NCBI GenBank assembly: GCA_964653855.1
Contig: CAZZFV010000039.1
Location: 1-19,575, forward strand
Origin: RGIG3528 sp964653855
GTDB lineage: Bacteria > Bacillota > Clostridia > Lachnospirales > Lachnospiraceae
DNA: 19,575 nucleotides
Reading direction: 5' to 3'
Part shown: one piece after another, positions 1 to 7,540 of the stretch
Numbering within the stretch: the first letter of the stretch is position 1
Layout: every line of letters begins with the position of its first letter
The notes under the pieces: generated by a model
Told to the model about the DNA's origin: nothing
Databases searched by the model: none
Seen by the model: the letters and a program-made list of their open reading frames with translations, nothing else
Position numbers and translations under genes: made by a program

Positions 1-856
1 AAATATGCCGTCTGCCGCCCCATCCGTCGGCATTGTCGGCACAAGACGCTGCACTCCGTACGGCAAAAAAATAACCGCGGAAATCGCGGAAAAATATGCC
101 CTTTCCCGCCACACCGTAGTCAGCGGAATGGCAAAAGGGATCGATTCCTATGCCCACACAGTCACAATAAAAGCGAAAGGATTTACGATTGCGGTTCTCG
201 GGAACGGGCCCGACATCTGTTTTCCCGCGGAGCACGCACGCCTCATGGAAGAAATTGTGCGGACGGGGCTTATCGTATCCGAATATCCGCCCGGCACAAA
301 AGCGAGCGTCTACACATTTCCGATGAGAAACAGGATAATTGCGGCGTTATCGGATTTCCTTATCGTCACCGAGTCGGGAATAAAGGGCGGCGCTATGATT
401 ACGGCGGAAAAAGCGGCGAAATACAATGTTCCGGTTTTTGCGGTCCCCGGAAACATCACATCTCCGGAAAGCAGCGGATGCAATTTTCTTATATCGTCCG
501 GCCGCGCAAAAATGTTCACGTGCGATATGTTAAAAAATGAAACTCACGCAAATCCGGGCAAAAATCAACTTTCCCTTTCAGATATCGACCCGGAATTTGA
601 TAAAACAAACCCGAATCATAAAGTAAAAAAATTCGCCGGCTGCTCCGGTTCCGAAGATTCCGCAACCAATCGTATTTCCGAAAACCGTTTTCGGGACAAA
701 ATCTTAAATATACTCAAATTACACAACAACACCATCTCATTTTCCGAGCTCACAGAGTTACTCGCTTTACCCCTACCGGAGCTTTACGACGTGCTCCTGC
801 CGCTCGAACTTGACGATACGATTCAAATACAGGGAGAAAAAATATGGCTGCCATAG
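1..856 (+). CDS. dprA: DNA-processing protein DprA (5'-truncated by window edge)
   Basis: DprA binds single-stranded DNA and loads RecA during natural transformation. The visible part carries the Rossmann-like core: VGIVGTRRCTPYG near the start, VVSGMAKGIDSYAH, TIAVLGNG, the FPMRNRIIAALS motif, GGAMITAEKAAK and VFAVPG...GCNFLISSG. A C-terminal stretch (last 50 residues or so) fits the winged-helix domain common in this family. The frame is open to the first bases of the window, and whole DprA proteins have more sequence before the VGIVGTR motif, so the ATG at position 5 is probably internal and the true start lies outside. The stop overlaps the comM start by 13 bp, which suggests translational coupling. 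The dprA/comM pairing is common in Firmicutes. Family assignment is sure; the start is unknown. Confidence 0.95.
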   Translation, partial: NMPSAAPSVGIVGTRRCTPYGKKITAEIAEKYALSRHTVVSGMAKGIDSYAHTVTIKAKGFTIAVLGNGPDICFPAEHARLMEEIVRTGLIVSEYPPGTKASVYTFPMRNRIIAALSDFLIVTESGIKGGAMITAEKAAKYNVPVFAVPGNITSPESSGCNFLISSGRAKMFTCDMLKNETHANPGKNQLSLSDIDPEFDKTNPNHKVKKFAGCSGSEDSATNRISENRFRDKILNILKLHNNTISFSELTELLALPLPELYDVLLPLELDDTIQIQGEKIWLP

Positions 857-2382
857 TAAAATGCTTTTCGATATCGGGGATAGACGGATATCCAGTCGAC
901 ATAGAAGCAAGTGTCCTAAACACAGGCTCTTTTTCCGTTTCGATAATCGGAATGGGAGACACCGCAATAAAAGAGTCCGTTGAACGCATACAGGCGGCGC
1001 TCACCGACTGCGGGTTTTCCGTTCCGGAAAACAAGGTTGTGCTGAGCCTTGCTCCGAGCGACAAAAAGAAACACGGCTCACACTATGACCTCGCGCTTGC
1101 CGTCGCTCTTCTCACGCAAACGAATCAAATAAAACCGATCAACATCCTAAAATACGGCTTTCTCGGTGAATTGTCGCTCGGCGGTAATCTCCGTCCGGTA
1201 AGCGGAATTTTACCCATGATTCTTGCCGCCCGTGCGAGTGGCACTCATGACATCATCGTACCTCTTTCAAATGCTCCCGAAGCACGCCTTGTAAAGGATG
1301 TCAACATTTACCCCTTTAAAACGCTCACGGAAGTCACACGCTTTTTGGAAGGAAGAGAGGTGCCGGATTACAAAAGCGAAAATGTCACGTCCCCGCCACC
1401 CGAAGCTCACGTTCCCGATTTTTCCGACGTAAAAGGTCAAAACGCACTCATCGAGTCGATCGTGCTTGCCGCTGCCGGCGGACACAATCTTCTTATGATA
1501 GGAAATCCGGGATGCGGAAAAACAATGATCGCCAAAAGAATTCCGGGAATTTTGCCCGAAATGACCGAAGAAGAAGCACTTGAAACAACCAAAATCCACA
1601 GTATATCGGGGTTATTGTCGGGAAACGTCGGGCTTCTCACCGAACGACCTTTTCGGGCGCCTCACCACAACGCTTCGATAAATGCGTTAATCGGCGGAGG
1701 CCCGAACGCCATGCCCGGCGAAATTTCGCTTGCGCACAACGGTGTACTGTTTTTTGACGAACTTTTGGAGTTTTCGAGAGTCTCACTCGATGCGCTCCGT
1801 CAGCCTCTCGAAGACAAAAAAGTTGTCATTTCGCGCGTAAATTTCACAAACACCTATCCCGCAAATTTTATGTTTGTGGCAGCGGCAAATCCGTGTCCGT
1901 GCGGCTATTACCCGGGTCCGAAATGCCGCTGCACGGATTTTGAAATCGTAAAATACAGAAATAAAATATCCGGTCCCATCTTGGACCGGATAGACATTCA
2001 AAAACAGGTTGCACCCGTAGATTTGTTCGATATCGAAAAATGTGCTTCTGCGCCCTCATCGCGCGAACTTCGCGCGCGAGTGTCAAGTGCCCGTAAAATC
2101 CAGGAACTACGATTTAAAGATATTCCTTCCGTCTCTTCAAACGCCCAGATGACCGCAAATCTCATAGACACTTATTGCGAACTCGAACAGGAGTCTTCAT
2201 CTCTTTTAAGAAAAGCCTGCGACAGGTTTTCTTATTCGGCGCGCGTTGTCCACAAGCTTCTTCGCATGGCCAGGACATCCGCTGACCTTGCAGGCGCATC
2301 TAAAATCAGAAAAGAAGACATTTCGTTCGTGCTCCATTCCCGCGACCTTGACAAAAACAACGGAATGCTGACGGTGCTGTAA
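844..2382 (+). CDS. comM: ComM/YifB-family Mg-chelatase-like AAA+ ATPase
   Basis: A 512-residue AAA+ ATPase of the YifB/ComM family. In transformable bacteria ComM promotes branch migration of recombination intermediates. The N-terminal part (about 1-170) matches the ChlI-like/Lon-S5-like domain of the family. Walker A is GNPGCGKT at residues 220-227, Walker B is VLFFDEL at about 301-307, and the family-typical AANPCPCGYYPG with a following Cys cluster comes next. A C-terminal helical domain ends the protein. The length is normal. The start is supported by AGGGAGA just upstream, inside the end of dprA, with a 13-bp overlap. The gene ends only 4 bp from the stop of the convergent antiporter gene, and I see no terminator between them. 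The role in DNA uptake is inferred from the family and from its dprA neighbour. Confidence 0.95.
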   Translation: MAAIVKCFSISGIDGYPVDIEASVLNTGSFSVSIIGMGDTAIKESVERIQAALTDCGFSVPENKVVLSLAPSDKKKHGSHYDLALAVALLTQTNQIKPINILKYGFLGELSLGGNLRPVSGILPMILAARASGTHDIIVPLSNAPEARLVKDVNIYPFKTLTEVTRFLEGREVPDYKSENVTSPPPEAHVPDFSDVKGQNALIESIVLAAAGGHNLLMIGNPGCGKTMIAKRIPGILPEMTEEEALETTKIHSISGLLSGNVGLLTERPFRAPHHNASINALIGGGPNAMPGEISLAHNGVLFFDELLEFSRVSLDALRQPLEDKKVVISRVNFTNTYPANFMFVAAANPCPCGYYPGPKCRCTDFEIVKYRNKISGPILDRIDIQKQVAPVDLFDIEKCASAPSSRELRARVSSARKIQELRFKDIPSVSSNAQMTANLIDTYCELEQESSSLLRKACDRFSYSARVVHKLLRMARTSADLAGASKIRKEDISFVLHSRDLDKNNGMLTVL

Positions 2383-2386
2383 CTTA

Positions 2387-3577
2387 TCACCCCACATCAT
2401 GTACCTTGTGGCTTCCTTGAGAATAAAGAAGCTTCAAGAGTATAGGCGTAAGTATCGACGACGTTACAATAAGAAGAATAACCGCGGTAAAATATTCCGA
2501 AGACACAAGTCCCACCGAAAGTCCCTTTTGCGACACAATAAGCGCAACCTCACCTCTTGTCATCATGCCGACACCGATTTTAACCGAATCGCCGAAGTTG
2601 AATCCAAGAAGTCTCGACACGCCGCCGCAGCCTATTACCTTTGCCACAAGTGCGACAAGCACAAACAATACACTGAATAAGAGTATATTCATATTAAATG
2701 TGCTTACGTCCGTGCGAAGTCCGATACTTGCAAAGAACACCGGTCCGAAAAGCATATAGGAATTTATGTCCATCTTTTCGGCTATGTAATCATGGTCGTT
2801 TATCGAGCAAAGGATTATTCCGGCAACATAAGCACCCGTGATATCCGCAATTCCGAAAAACTTTTCTGCGGCATACGCAAGGAAAAAGCAAAGTGCAAGC
2901 GACCATATCGGAAGTCTTCTTGTGTGAGGCCAACGCTTGTCCATCCACTTAAATATATGATAAACGATAAAACCGACAACAATCGAAAATACAAAAAAGA
3001 GCAGCGTCGAAAGCACAACCTGTCCCGCATTCGATTCTCCGCTTTGAAGTCCTATTACGAATGTGAGAACGATGATTCCGATGACATCGTCGATTATTGC
3101 CGCCGAAAGCACGGTCACGCCTACTGTTGTCTTAAGTTTTCCGAGTTCACGTAATGTTTGCACCGTTATCGAAACAGATGTTGCGGTCATGATTACACCG
3201 ATAAACACAGCCTCATAAAACTTTGTCGAACCGAAAGGCGCCGCACCATACATTCCCATATAGAGAAGCGTTCCTCCGACAAGCGGCACGGCAACACCGC
3301 AAGTGGCAATAATGAGGGCCTTTACGCCTGTTTTCATGAGTTCTTTTAAATTTGTTCCGAGCCCCGCAGAAAACATAAGAAGCACAACTCCGATTTCCGC
3401 AAGCTCCGTAATAAAATCATTTAAAGACACAAGTCCGAGCACGCTCGGTCCGATTACGATTCCCGCAATTATTTCGCCCACAACCTCGGGTGCCTTTATT
3501 TGCTTTGCAAGAAGTCCGAATACTTTGCTGAAAAGTATTATTATCGCAAGACTCAAAAAAATATCATACGTTTCCAT
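2387..3577 (-). CDS. CPA2-family cation:proton antiporter (Na+/H+ or K+/H+ exchanger)
   Basis: A polytopic membrane protein of about 396 residues with roughly 12 hydrophobic segments, matching the KefB/GerN/NapA-type Na_H_Exchanger family. Recognisable parts are FGLLAKQIKAPEVVGEIIAGIVIGP-type sequence near the N-terminus, a paired aspartate (D163-D164, in AAIIDDVIGI), DITGAYVAGIIL, ASIGLRTDVS and the late MTRGEVALIVSQKGL. The DD pair is the ion-binding signature of electrogenic antiporters in this superfamily. No C-terminal RCK/TrkA-N domain follows, so this is the transporter core only. A longer in-frame start exists at 3634, but GGAGG at the right distance before 3577 supports the shorter form. 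It has its own candidate promoter (3643-3670) and an odd hairpin in the leader. The ion cannot be decided from sequence. Confidence 0.88.
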   Translation of the reverse strand: METYDIFLSLAIIILFSKVFGLLAKQIKAPEVVGEIIAGIVIGPSVLGLVSLNDFITELAEIGVVLLMFSAGLGTNLKELMKTGVKALIIATCGVAVPLVGGTLLYMGMYGAAPFGSTKFYEAVFIGVIMTATSVSITVQTLRELGKLKTTVGVTVLSAAIIDDVIGIIVLTFVIGLQSGESNAGQVVLSTLLFFVFSIVVGFIVYHIFKWMDKRWPHTRRLPIWSLALCFFLAYAAEKFFGIADITGAYVAGIILCSINDHDYIAEKMDINSYMLFGPVFFASIGLRTDVSTFNMNILLFSVLFVLVALVAKVIGCGGVSRLLGFNFGDSVKIGVGMMTRGEVALIVSQKGLSVGLVSSEYFTAVILLIVTSSILTPILLKLLYSQGSHKVHDVG

Positions 3578-3597
3578 TTTTTGCCTCCGAATTCCAA

Positions 3598-3628
3598 TCA
3601 AAAAACCCCTCTTTATATTAGAAGGGGT
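3598..3628 (-). terminator. Terminator-like hairpin in the antiporter leader
   Basis: Read on the minus strand, ACCCCT pairs with AGGGGT (3623-3628 with 3605-3610) around a 12-nt AT-rich loop. It is followed immediately by six T (3605-3600). It lies between the predicted antiporter promoter and its ribosome binding site, and also downstream of galE. It may end galE transcripts, attenuate the antiporter transcript, or both. The stem is only 6 bp, so strength is uncertain. Confidence 0.55.
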
Positions 3629-3642
3629 CATCATGCAAGTGC

Positions 3643-3670
3643 ATTATATTACTATTTTTTCAAAAATCAA
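3643..3670 (-). promoter_or_regulatory. Candidate sigma-A promoter for the antiporter gene
   Basis: On the minus strand TTGATT (3665-3670) is followed by a 16-bp spacer and a perfect TATAAT (3643-3648). The predicted start point is about 3636, roughly 60 nt before the antiporter ATG and just before the hairpin at 3605-3628. It makes the antiporter independent of galE. Confidence 0.6.
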
Positions 3671-3743
3671 GACAAAACACATAAATCTTTGTAAGTACAC
3701 ATTGATTTCTGCGGCCGCCGGCACACAAAAATTCAAAATTCCG

Positions 3744-4760
3744 TTACGCATTGTATCCGTTCGGATTCATGCTTTGCCATCTCCAGGTGTCGGCGCACAT
3801 TTCGTCGATGCCCTTTTCGGCTTTCCAACCGAGTTCCTTAAATGCCTTGTCGGGATTTGAATAGTTTTCGGCAATGTCTCCCGGACGACGTCCGACGATT
3901 TTATACGGCAAATCTTTTCCGCAAGCCTTCGAAAATGCGGCTACGACTTCCTTTACGCTGTAGCCCTTTCCCGTTCCGAGATTATATATCGATACTTCCG
4001 GTGTATCCGTAAACTTTTTTAATGCCTTAACGTGTCCTTTTGCAAGGTCAACCACATGAATATAATCACGCACGCCCGTTCCGTCGGGTGTGTCATAATC
4101 GTCACCGCAAATATTGATATGATCAAGCTTTCCCACAGCCACCTGCGCAACGTACGGCACAAGGTTATTCGGAATGCCCTTAGGATCCTCTCCGATCAAT
4201 CCGCTTTCATGAGCTCCGATCGGATTGAAATATCTGAGAAGCACGATTCTCCACTCGTTGTCGGCAGTGTGCACATCCGTCAAAATCTGTTCAAGCATGC
4301 TCTTTGTCCATCCGTAAGGATTTGTGCAAATACCTTTCGGAGTCTCTTCTGTTACCGGAACGTGTTCGGGGCAGCCGTAAACGGTCGAAGACGAGCTGAA
4401 AATAATATTCTTTACGCTATGTGCTCTCATTACATCAAGAAGATTGAGCGTTCCCGTGATATTGTTATGATAATATTCAAGAGGCTTCGCAACAGATTCA
4501 CCCACGGCCTTGAGTCCCGCAAAATGAATTACGGCATCGATTTTTTCGGTATTGAATATTTTATTTATTGCGTCTTTGTTTAAGAGGTCTTCTTTGTAAA
4601 ACTTAAAATCTTTACCGGTAATCTTTTTTACTCTGTCAAGCGCAATTTCGCTCGAATTTGAAAGATTGTCGACAACAACCACGTCGTGACCTTCGTTTAA
4701 AAGTTCAACGCATGTGTGGCTTCCTATATATCCCGCACCGCCTGTAACAAGTATACGCAT
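3744..4760 (-). CDS. galE: UDP-glucose 4-epimerase
   Basis: GalE interconverts UDP-galactose and UDP-glucose in the Leloir pathway and also supplies UDP-galactose for envelope sugars. It is a cytosolic short-chain dehydrogenase-type enzyme using tightly bound NAD. The 338-residue length is typical. The N-terminus has the NAD-binding GGAGYIGSH (7-15), followed by DNLSNSS. SSSSTVYG (about 122-129) leads to the catalytic Y149xxxK153 in NPYGWTKSMLEQ. NLGTGKGYSVKEVV and RRPGDIAENYSNPDKAFKELGW are standard for the C-terminal substrate domain. AGGAGG lies about 8 bp before the ATG. The gene faces away from the GH53/LacI pair, so a role in galactan-derived galactose use is plausible, although galK and galT are not in this window. 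A consensus-like promoter and an unusual 19-bp tandem repeat lie in its leader. Confidence 0.97.
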   Translation of the reverse strand: MRILVTGGAGYIGSHTCVELLNEGHDVVVVDNLSNSSEIALDRVKKITGKDFKFYKEDLLNKDAINKIFNTEKIDAVIHFAGLKAVGESVAKPLEYYHNNITGTLNLLDVMRAHSVKNIIFSSSSTVYGCPEHVPVTEETPKGICTNPYGWTKSMLEQILTDVHTADNEWRIVLLRYFNPIGAHESGLIGEDPKGIPNNLVPYVAQVAVGKLDHINICGDDYDTPDGTGVRDYIHVVDLAKGHVKALKKFTDTPEVSIYNLGTGKGYSVKEVVAAFSKACGKDLPYKIVGRRPGDIAENYSNPDKAFKELGWKAEKGIDEMCADTWRWQSMNPNGYNA

Positions 4761-4782
4761 TTTTTCTGCCTCCTGCTTTGAA

Positions 4783-4878
4783 TTAAATATCTTTTCCCGG
4801 GTTAAACATTATTTCTCGTTTTAAGTATTGTTTCCCGAATTAAAATCGATTCCTGACTTCATTTAAACATTGTTTTAC
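4783..4878. repeat. Degenerate 19-bp tandem repeat in the galE leader
   Basis: Four units begin at 4783, 4802, 4821 and 4840, exactly 19 bp apart. A weaker fifth unit begins at 4863. The plus-strand units read TTAAATATCTTTTCCCG, TTAAACATTATTTCTCG, TTAAGTATTGTTTCCCG, TTAAAATCGATTCCTG and TTAAACATTGTTTTAC. They lie between the predicted galE promoter and its ribosome binding site, so they would form most of the galE 5' UTR. Confidence 0.75.
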
Positions 4879-4891
4879 TTATTTTTCACAA

Positions 4892-4920
4892 ACTTTAGCA
4901 CATCGGAATGTTTATGTCAA
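4892..4920 (-). promoter_or_regulatory. galE: Candidate sigma-A promoter for galE
   Basis: On the minus strand a perfect TTGACA (4915-4920) is followed by a 17-bp spacer and TAAAGT (4892-4897). The start point would be near 4885, giving a leader of about 125 nt that contains the 19-bp repeat. It sits back to back with the GH53 promoter in the same 397-bp intergenic region. Confidence 0.7.
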
Positions 4921-4953
4921 TATTTTTGTTTTAAAACAATAATTCTGTTTTGA

Positions 4954-4982
4954 TTGACTATATAACCTTTTTTTGTTAAACT
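4954..4982 (+). promoter_or_regulatory. Candidate sigma-A promoter for the GH53-LacI operon
   Basis: TTGACT (4954-4959), a 17-bp spacer and TAAACT (4977-4982). The predicted start point near 4989 coincides with the operator-like site at 4987-5002, which fits repression at the start of transcription. It would leave a long leader of about 170 nt. Confidence 0.6.
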
Positions 4983-4986
4983 CACA

Positions 4987-5002
4987 TTTGCAACCGATTG
5001 CG
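4987..5002. promoter_or_regulatory. LacI-family operator or CcpA cre-like site
   Basis: GCAACCGATTGC (4990-5001) is a near-perfect palindrome (10 of 12 positions) with a central CG, the shape typical of LacI/GalR-family operators. TGCAACCGATTGCG (4989-5002) also matches the cre pattern TGNAANCGNWNNCW except at the last base. It lies at the predicted GH53 start point. A related TTTGCNNNCGAT motif recurs at 5078-5089. The natural candidates to bind are the LacI protein encoded two genes downstream, or CcpA. Confidence 0.55.
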
Positions 5003-5056
5003 CATATGCTATGGTGATTATATGAGCATGAGCGTAAATTTGTCAATACAAACATA

Positions 5057-5129
5057 ATGACACAAGGGTCAAAAATTTTTGCGTTCGATGCAAAGTTATT
5101 TGCAAGAGTAAATTTGACCCTAACGTCAT
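5057..5129 (+). promoter_or_regulatory. Large imperfect inverted repeat in the GH53 leader
   Basis: The arms 5057-5078 and 5110-5129 pair through ATGAC/GTCAT, then AGGGTCA/TGACCCT, then AAATTT with a 2-nt bulge. Inside them is a smaller hairpin, TTTGC-GTTCGAT-GCAAA (5078-5094). The structure ends about 12 nt before the ribosome binding site region. It could be a structured RNA leader or a protein-binding site; I do not recognise it as a known riboswitch class. Confidence 0.6.
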
Positions 5130-5157
5130 ATAAGAATATCGGAGGCAGGAGGACACT

Positions 5158-6282
5158 ATGACAGAATTTATCAAGGGCGCCGACATATCCACTCTTTTGG
5201 AGGTTGAATCATGCGGCGGCAAATATTATGACGAAGAAAACAATCAAAAAGACTTAATCTCAATTCTCAAAGATCACGGCTTTAATTATATCCGCCTGAG
5301 GCTTTGGAACAATCCCTACGACGACAACGGAAATTCCTTCGGAGCCGGCACATGCGACCTTGAAACCGTCATCAAAATCGCAAAGAGAGTAAAAGCACAG
5401 GGCTTAAAAATTCTTCTCGACTACCATTATTCGGACTTTTGGACCGATCCCGGAAAACAGACAAAGCCGCGTGCCTGGGCAAATCACTCCGTGTCTGAAC
5501 TCATAAAGGATATTTACGATTTTACATATGAAACACTCTTAAAGATGGACGAAGAGCAAGTTTTCCCCGACATGATTCAGGTAGGAAACGAGCTTTCCGC
5601 AGGTCTTCTTTGGCCTGAAGGAAGATGGCCGGAATTCGGTAATATTGCGGCATTTGTCGGCAGCGGGATAAAAGCCGTACATGCCGCAGAAACCGCAGTA
5701 AACAAGAAATCAAAAATAATGATTCACCTTGATAACGGCGGAAAAAACGAGCTTTACCGCACCTGGTTCGATAATTATATGAAGCTCGGTCCCGATTTTG
5801 ACATTATCGGACTTTCCTATTATCCTTTCTGGCACGGAAGTCTCTGTGACCTTAAAAACAATATGGCAGACATTGCGATTCGCTACAATAAAGAGCTTGT
5901 TGTTGCCGAAGTTTCCATGGGATTTACGATGGAAGATTATGCCGCATATGAGCATCTTTCTCCGGAAAACAGAAAAGGCTATGCCACAAAACCCGAACTT
6001 GCAGCACGCCTTCCTTACGAAATGTCAAAGGAAGGTCAGGTAAAATTTACAGAGGACTTTTTAAACACGCTTAAATCTGTTCCCGAACACAAAGGAATCG
6101 GATTTTTCTGGTGGGAAGCGGGCTGGCTTCCCGTTCCCGGATCCGGATGGGCAACGGATGCGGCAATCAAATATATGAACGAAAAAGGCCCCGGCGGAAA
6201 CGAATGGGCAAATCAGGCGCTCTTTGATTATGACGGGCACGCACTTCCTGCGCTCAACTTAATCAAGGATTTTAAAATATGA
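5158..6282 (+). CDS. Arabinogalactan endo-beta-1,4-galactanase (GH53), apparently cytoplasmic
   Basis: A 374-residue GH53 enzyme that cleaves beta-1,4-galactan, the side chain of pectin type I. The TIM-barrel core starts almost at the N-terminus (FIKGADISTLLEVE), with YIRLRLWNNPYD, ILLDYHYSDFWTDPGKQTKP and W at 107. The predicted acid/base is E145 in QVGNELSAGLLWP, and the nucleophile is E251 in VVAEVSMGFT, both normal for clan GH-A. FFWWEAGWLP precedes the C-terminus. There is no signal peptide or anchor, unlike most characterised galactanases, so it probably acts inside the cell on imported galacto-oligosaccharides. GGAGG/AGGAGG precedes the ATG. It is followed after 27 bp by a LacI regulator on the same strand, an obvious local regulatory pair. 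No transporter for the oligosaccharides is seen here. Confidence 0.93.
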   Translation: MTEFIKGADISTLLEVESCGGKYYDEENNQKDLISILKDHGFNYIRLRLWNNPYDDNGNSFGAGTCDLETVIKIAKRVKAQGLKILLDYHYSDFWTDPGKQTKPRAWANHSVSELIKDIYDFTYETLLKMDEEQVFPDMIQVGNELSAGLLWPEGRWPEFGNIAAFVGSGIKAVHAAETAVNKKSKIMIHLDNGGKNELYRTWFDNYMKLGPDFDIIGLSYYPFWHGSLCDLKNNMADIAIRYNKELVVAEVSMGFTMEDYAAYEHLSPENRKGYATKPELAARLPYEMSKEGQVKFTEDFLNTLKSVPEHKGIGFFWWEAGWLPVPGSGWATDAAIKYMNEKGPGGNEWANQALFDYDGHALPALNLIKDFKI

Positions 6283-6309
6283 TACTTATGCCAAAGGATT
6301 TTATAGATT

Positions 6310-7299
6310 ATGTCAAAGCTTACAATTGCCGACGTTGCGGAAGCACTCGGCGTTTCAAAAACAACGGTTTCACGTGCCATTTCGGGAAAAGGCAGAATCG
6401 GGGACGATACCAAAAAACGTGTCCTTGAATACATAGAAATAAACGACTACCGTCCGAACGTAATCGCAAAAGGACTTGCAGAGTCCAAAACTTTCAACAT
6501 CGCGATGATTATTCCCGCCGATTGCAACGTTTCGGAGCTGCCCTTTTTCCAAAATTGCATGTACGGTGTTTGCACCGCCGCCGCAGAAAAGGACTATGAC
6601 GTGCTTGCGGTTTACACGGTATCAAACAGCATCAAAAATCTTGAGCGTGTCCTTGACAACAACAAAATCGACGGCGTAATTTTGAGCCGTACAACAATAA
6701 CCGACCCTTTTGTGAGAGAATTAAAAAAGCGCGACATTCCCTTTGTCGCAATCGGCATGACCGAAGACGACACGGTCATAAGAGTTGACCACGATCACAG
6801 AAACGCATGCATGCAGCTTACTTCCTTTATACTTCAAAACGGACTTAAGAAAATTGCGCTTATCGGCGGTGACAACACGCACATGGTAACAAGAATCCGT
6901 TACCGCGGATTTATTGATGCTTTTCATGCCGAAAAAATCCCCGTCGATCCCGAGCTTGTTTTTTTGAACGTCGAGAGCATGGACACGATTGACGAGATCA
7001 CGGAAGAGCTTCTTAAAAAGAACGCCGAGTGCATTGTTTGCATGGACGACATGATTTGTTCGCGCGTTTTCCAAAAGCTCACAAAGGAAGGCGTTACCGT
7101 GCCCGACCAAATCAAGGTTGCCTCGTTTTACAACTCGAGCCTTCTTGAAAGCCACGTTCCCGCCGTCACGACTCTTGAATTTGACGTTAAGGAGCTTGGC
7201 GAAACCGCCGCAAAAGTGCTTCTTAACATGATAAACGGCGAAGAAACGGATAAAGTCACGCTCCTTCCTTATAAGGTAGCGATTAAAGAGACTGTGTAA
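6310..7299 (+). CDS. LacI/GalR-family transcriptional regulator
   Basis: A 329-residue sugar-responsive repressor. The N-terminal helix-turn-helix and hinge are textbook: LTIADVAEALGVSKTTVSRA (3-22), then SGKGRIGDDTKKRVLEYIEINDYRPN. The rest is a periplasmic-binding-protein-like ligand domain with NIAMIIPA, IDGVILSRTT, IPFVAIGM, VRVDHDHRNA-like sequence, KIALIGGDNTHMVTRIRYRGF and a C-terminal TTLEFDVKELGETAAKVLLNMI. It follows GH53 with a modest AAAGGA site and ends at a strong terminator, so the two form one operon. The ligand is probably galactose or a galacto-oligosaccharide, inferred from context only. Candidate operators lie at 4987-5002 and possibly 7690-7705. Confidence 0.93.
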   Translation: MSKLTIADVAEALGVSKTTVSRAISGKGRIGDDTKKRVLEYIEINDYRPNVIAKGLAESKTFNIAMIIPADCNVSELPFFQNCMYGVCTAAAEKDYDVLAVYTVSNSIKNLERVLDNNKIDGVILSRTTITDPFVRELKKRDIPFVAIGMTEDDTVIRVDHDHRNACMQLTSFILQNGLKKIALIGGDNTHMVTRIRYRGFIDAFHAEKIPVDPELVFLNVESMDTIDEITEELLKKNAECIVCMDDMICSRVFQKLTKEGVTVPDQIKVASFYNSSLLESHVPAVTTLEFDVKELGETAAKVLLNMINGEETDKVTLLPYKVAIKETV

Positions 7300-7327
7300 T
7301 TATCATTGTTTATATTCCTAAAATCAC

Positions 7328-7354
7328 AAGCCGATTATGTCAATCGGCTTTTTT
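7328..7354 (+). terminator. Intrinsic terminator of the GH53-LacI operon
   Basis: A perfect 9-bp stem, AAGCCGATT / AATCGGCTT (7328-7336 with 7342-7350), has a 5-nt loop. The T-run begins inside the 3' arm (TTTTTT, 7349-7354). Confidence 0.9.
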
Positions 7355-7355
7355 A

Positions 7356-7469
7356 TTGCCTGAAACAGGCACTTGACTTTTTGTTGCCTTAAACGGTCAC
7401 TTGACTTTTTGTTGCCTTAACCGGTCCCCTCGATTTTTTGGTTTCCTTAATCAGCGCATTTTTAATCAC
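7356..7469. repeat. Degenerate 28-bp tandem repeat downstream of the LacI gene
   Basis: Units start at 7356, 7384, 7412 and 7442. Units 1 and 2 agree at 25 of 28 positions (TTGCCTNAAACNGNCACTTG, then ACTTTTTG). Unit 3 is diverged with 2 extra bases and unit 4 is weak. Unit 1 contains a small hairpin, GCCTG-AAA-CAGGC. No spacers separate the units, so this is not a CRISPR. Function unknown. The repeats start directly after the operon terminator. The rest of the 478-bp gap to the next gene holds a promoter and two small hairpins. Confidence 0.75.
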
Positions 7470-7511
7470 TTTTTATTACTCATTTTTTTGCAAACATTGT
7501 TTTTACCTCTC

Positions 7512-7540
7512 TTCACTTTTTTTTATGTGTATGCTAAAAT
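7512..7540 (+). promoter_or_regulatory. Candidate extended -10 promoter for the hydrolase gene
   Basis: TTCACT (7512-7517), 17-bp spacer, then TAAAAT (7535-7540) preceded by TGC, an extended -10. The predicted leader is about 230 nt. It starts with a hairpin at 7550-7573 (ACAG-aa-GTTAT / ATAACCTGT) and contains a near-palindrome, CGATAACCGATTATCG (7690-7705), which shares AACCGATT with the site in front of GH53. Confidence 0.5.

Noticed and set aside
3711..3724. GC-rich patch with GCGGCCGC just downstream of galE as a terminator
   Set aside because: The pairing is imperfect and no T-run follows on the minus strand.
7356..7469. Possible CRISPR array
   Set aside because: Units of 28 bp abut without spacers and are degenerate; no cas genes are near.
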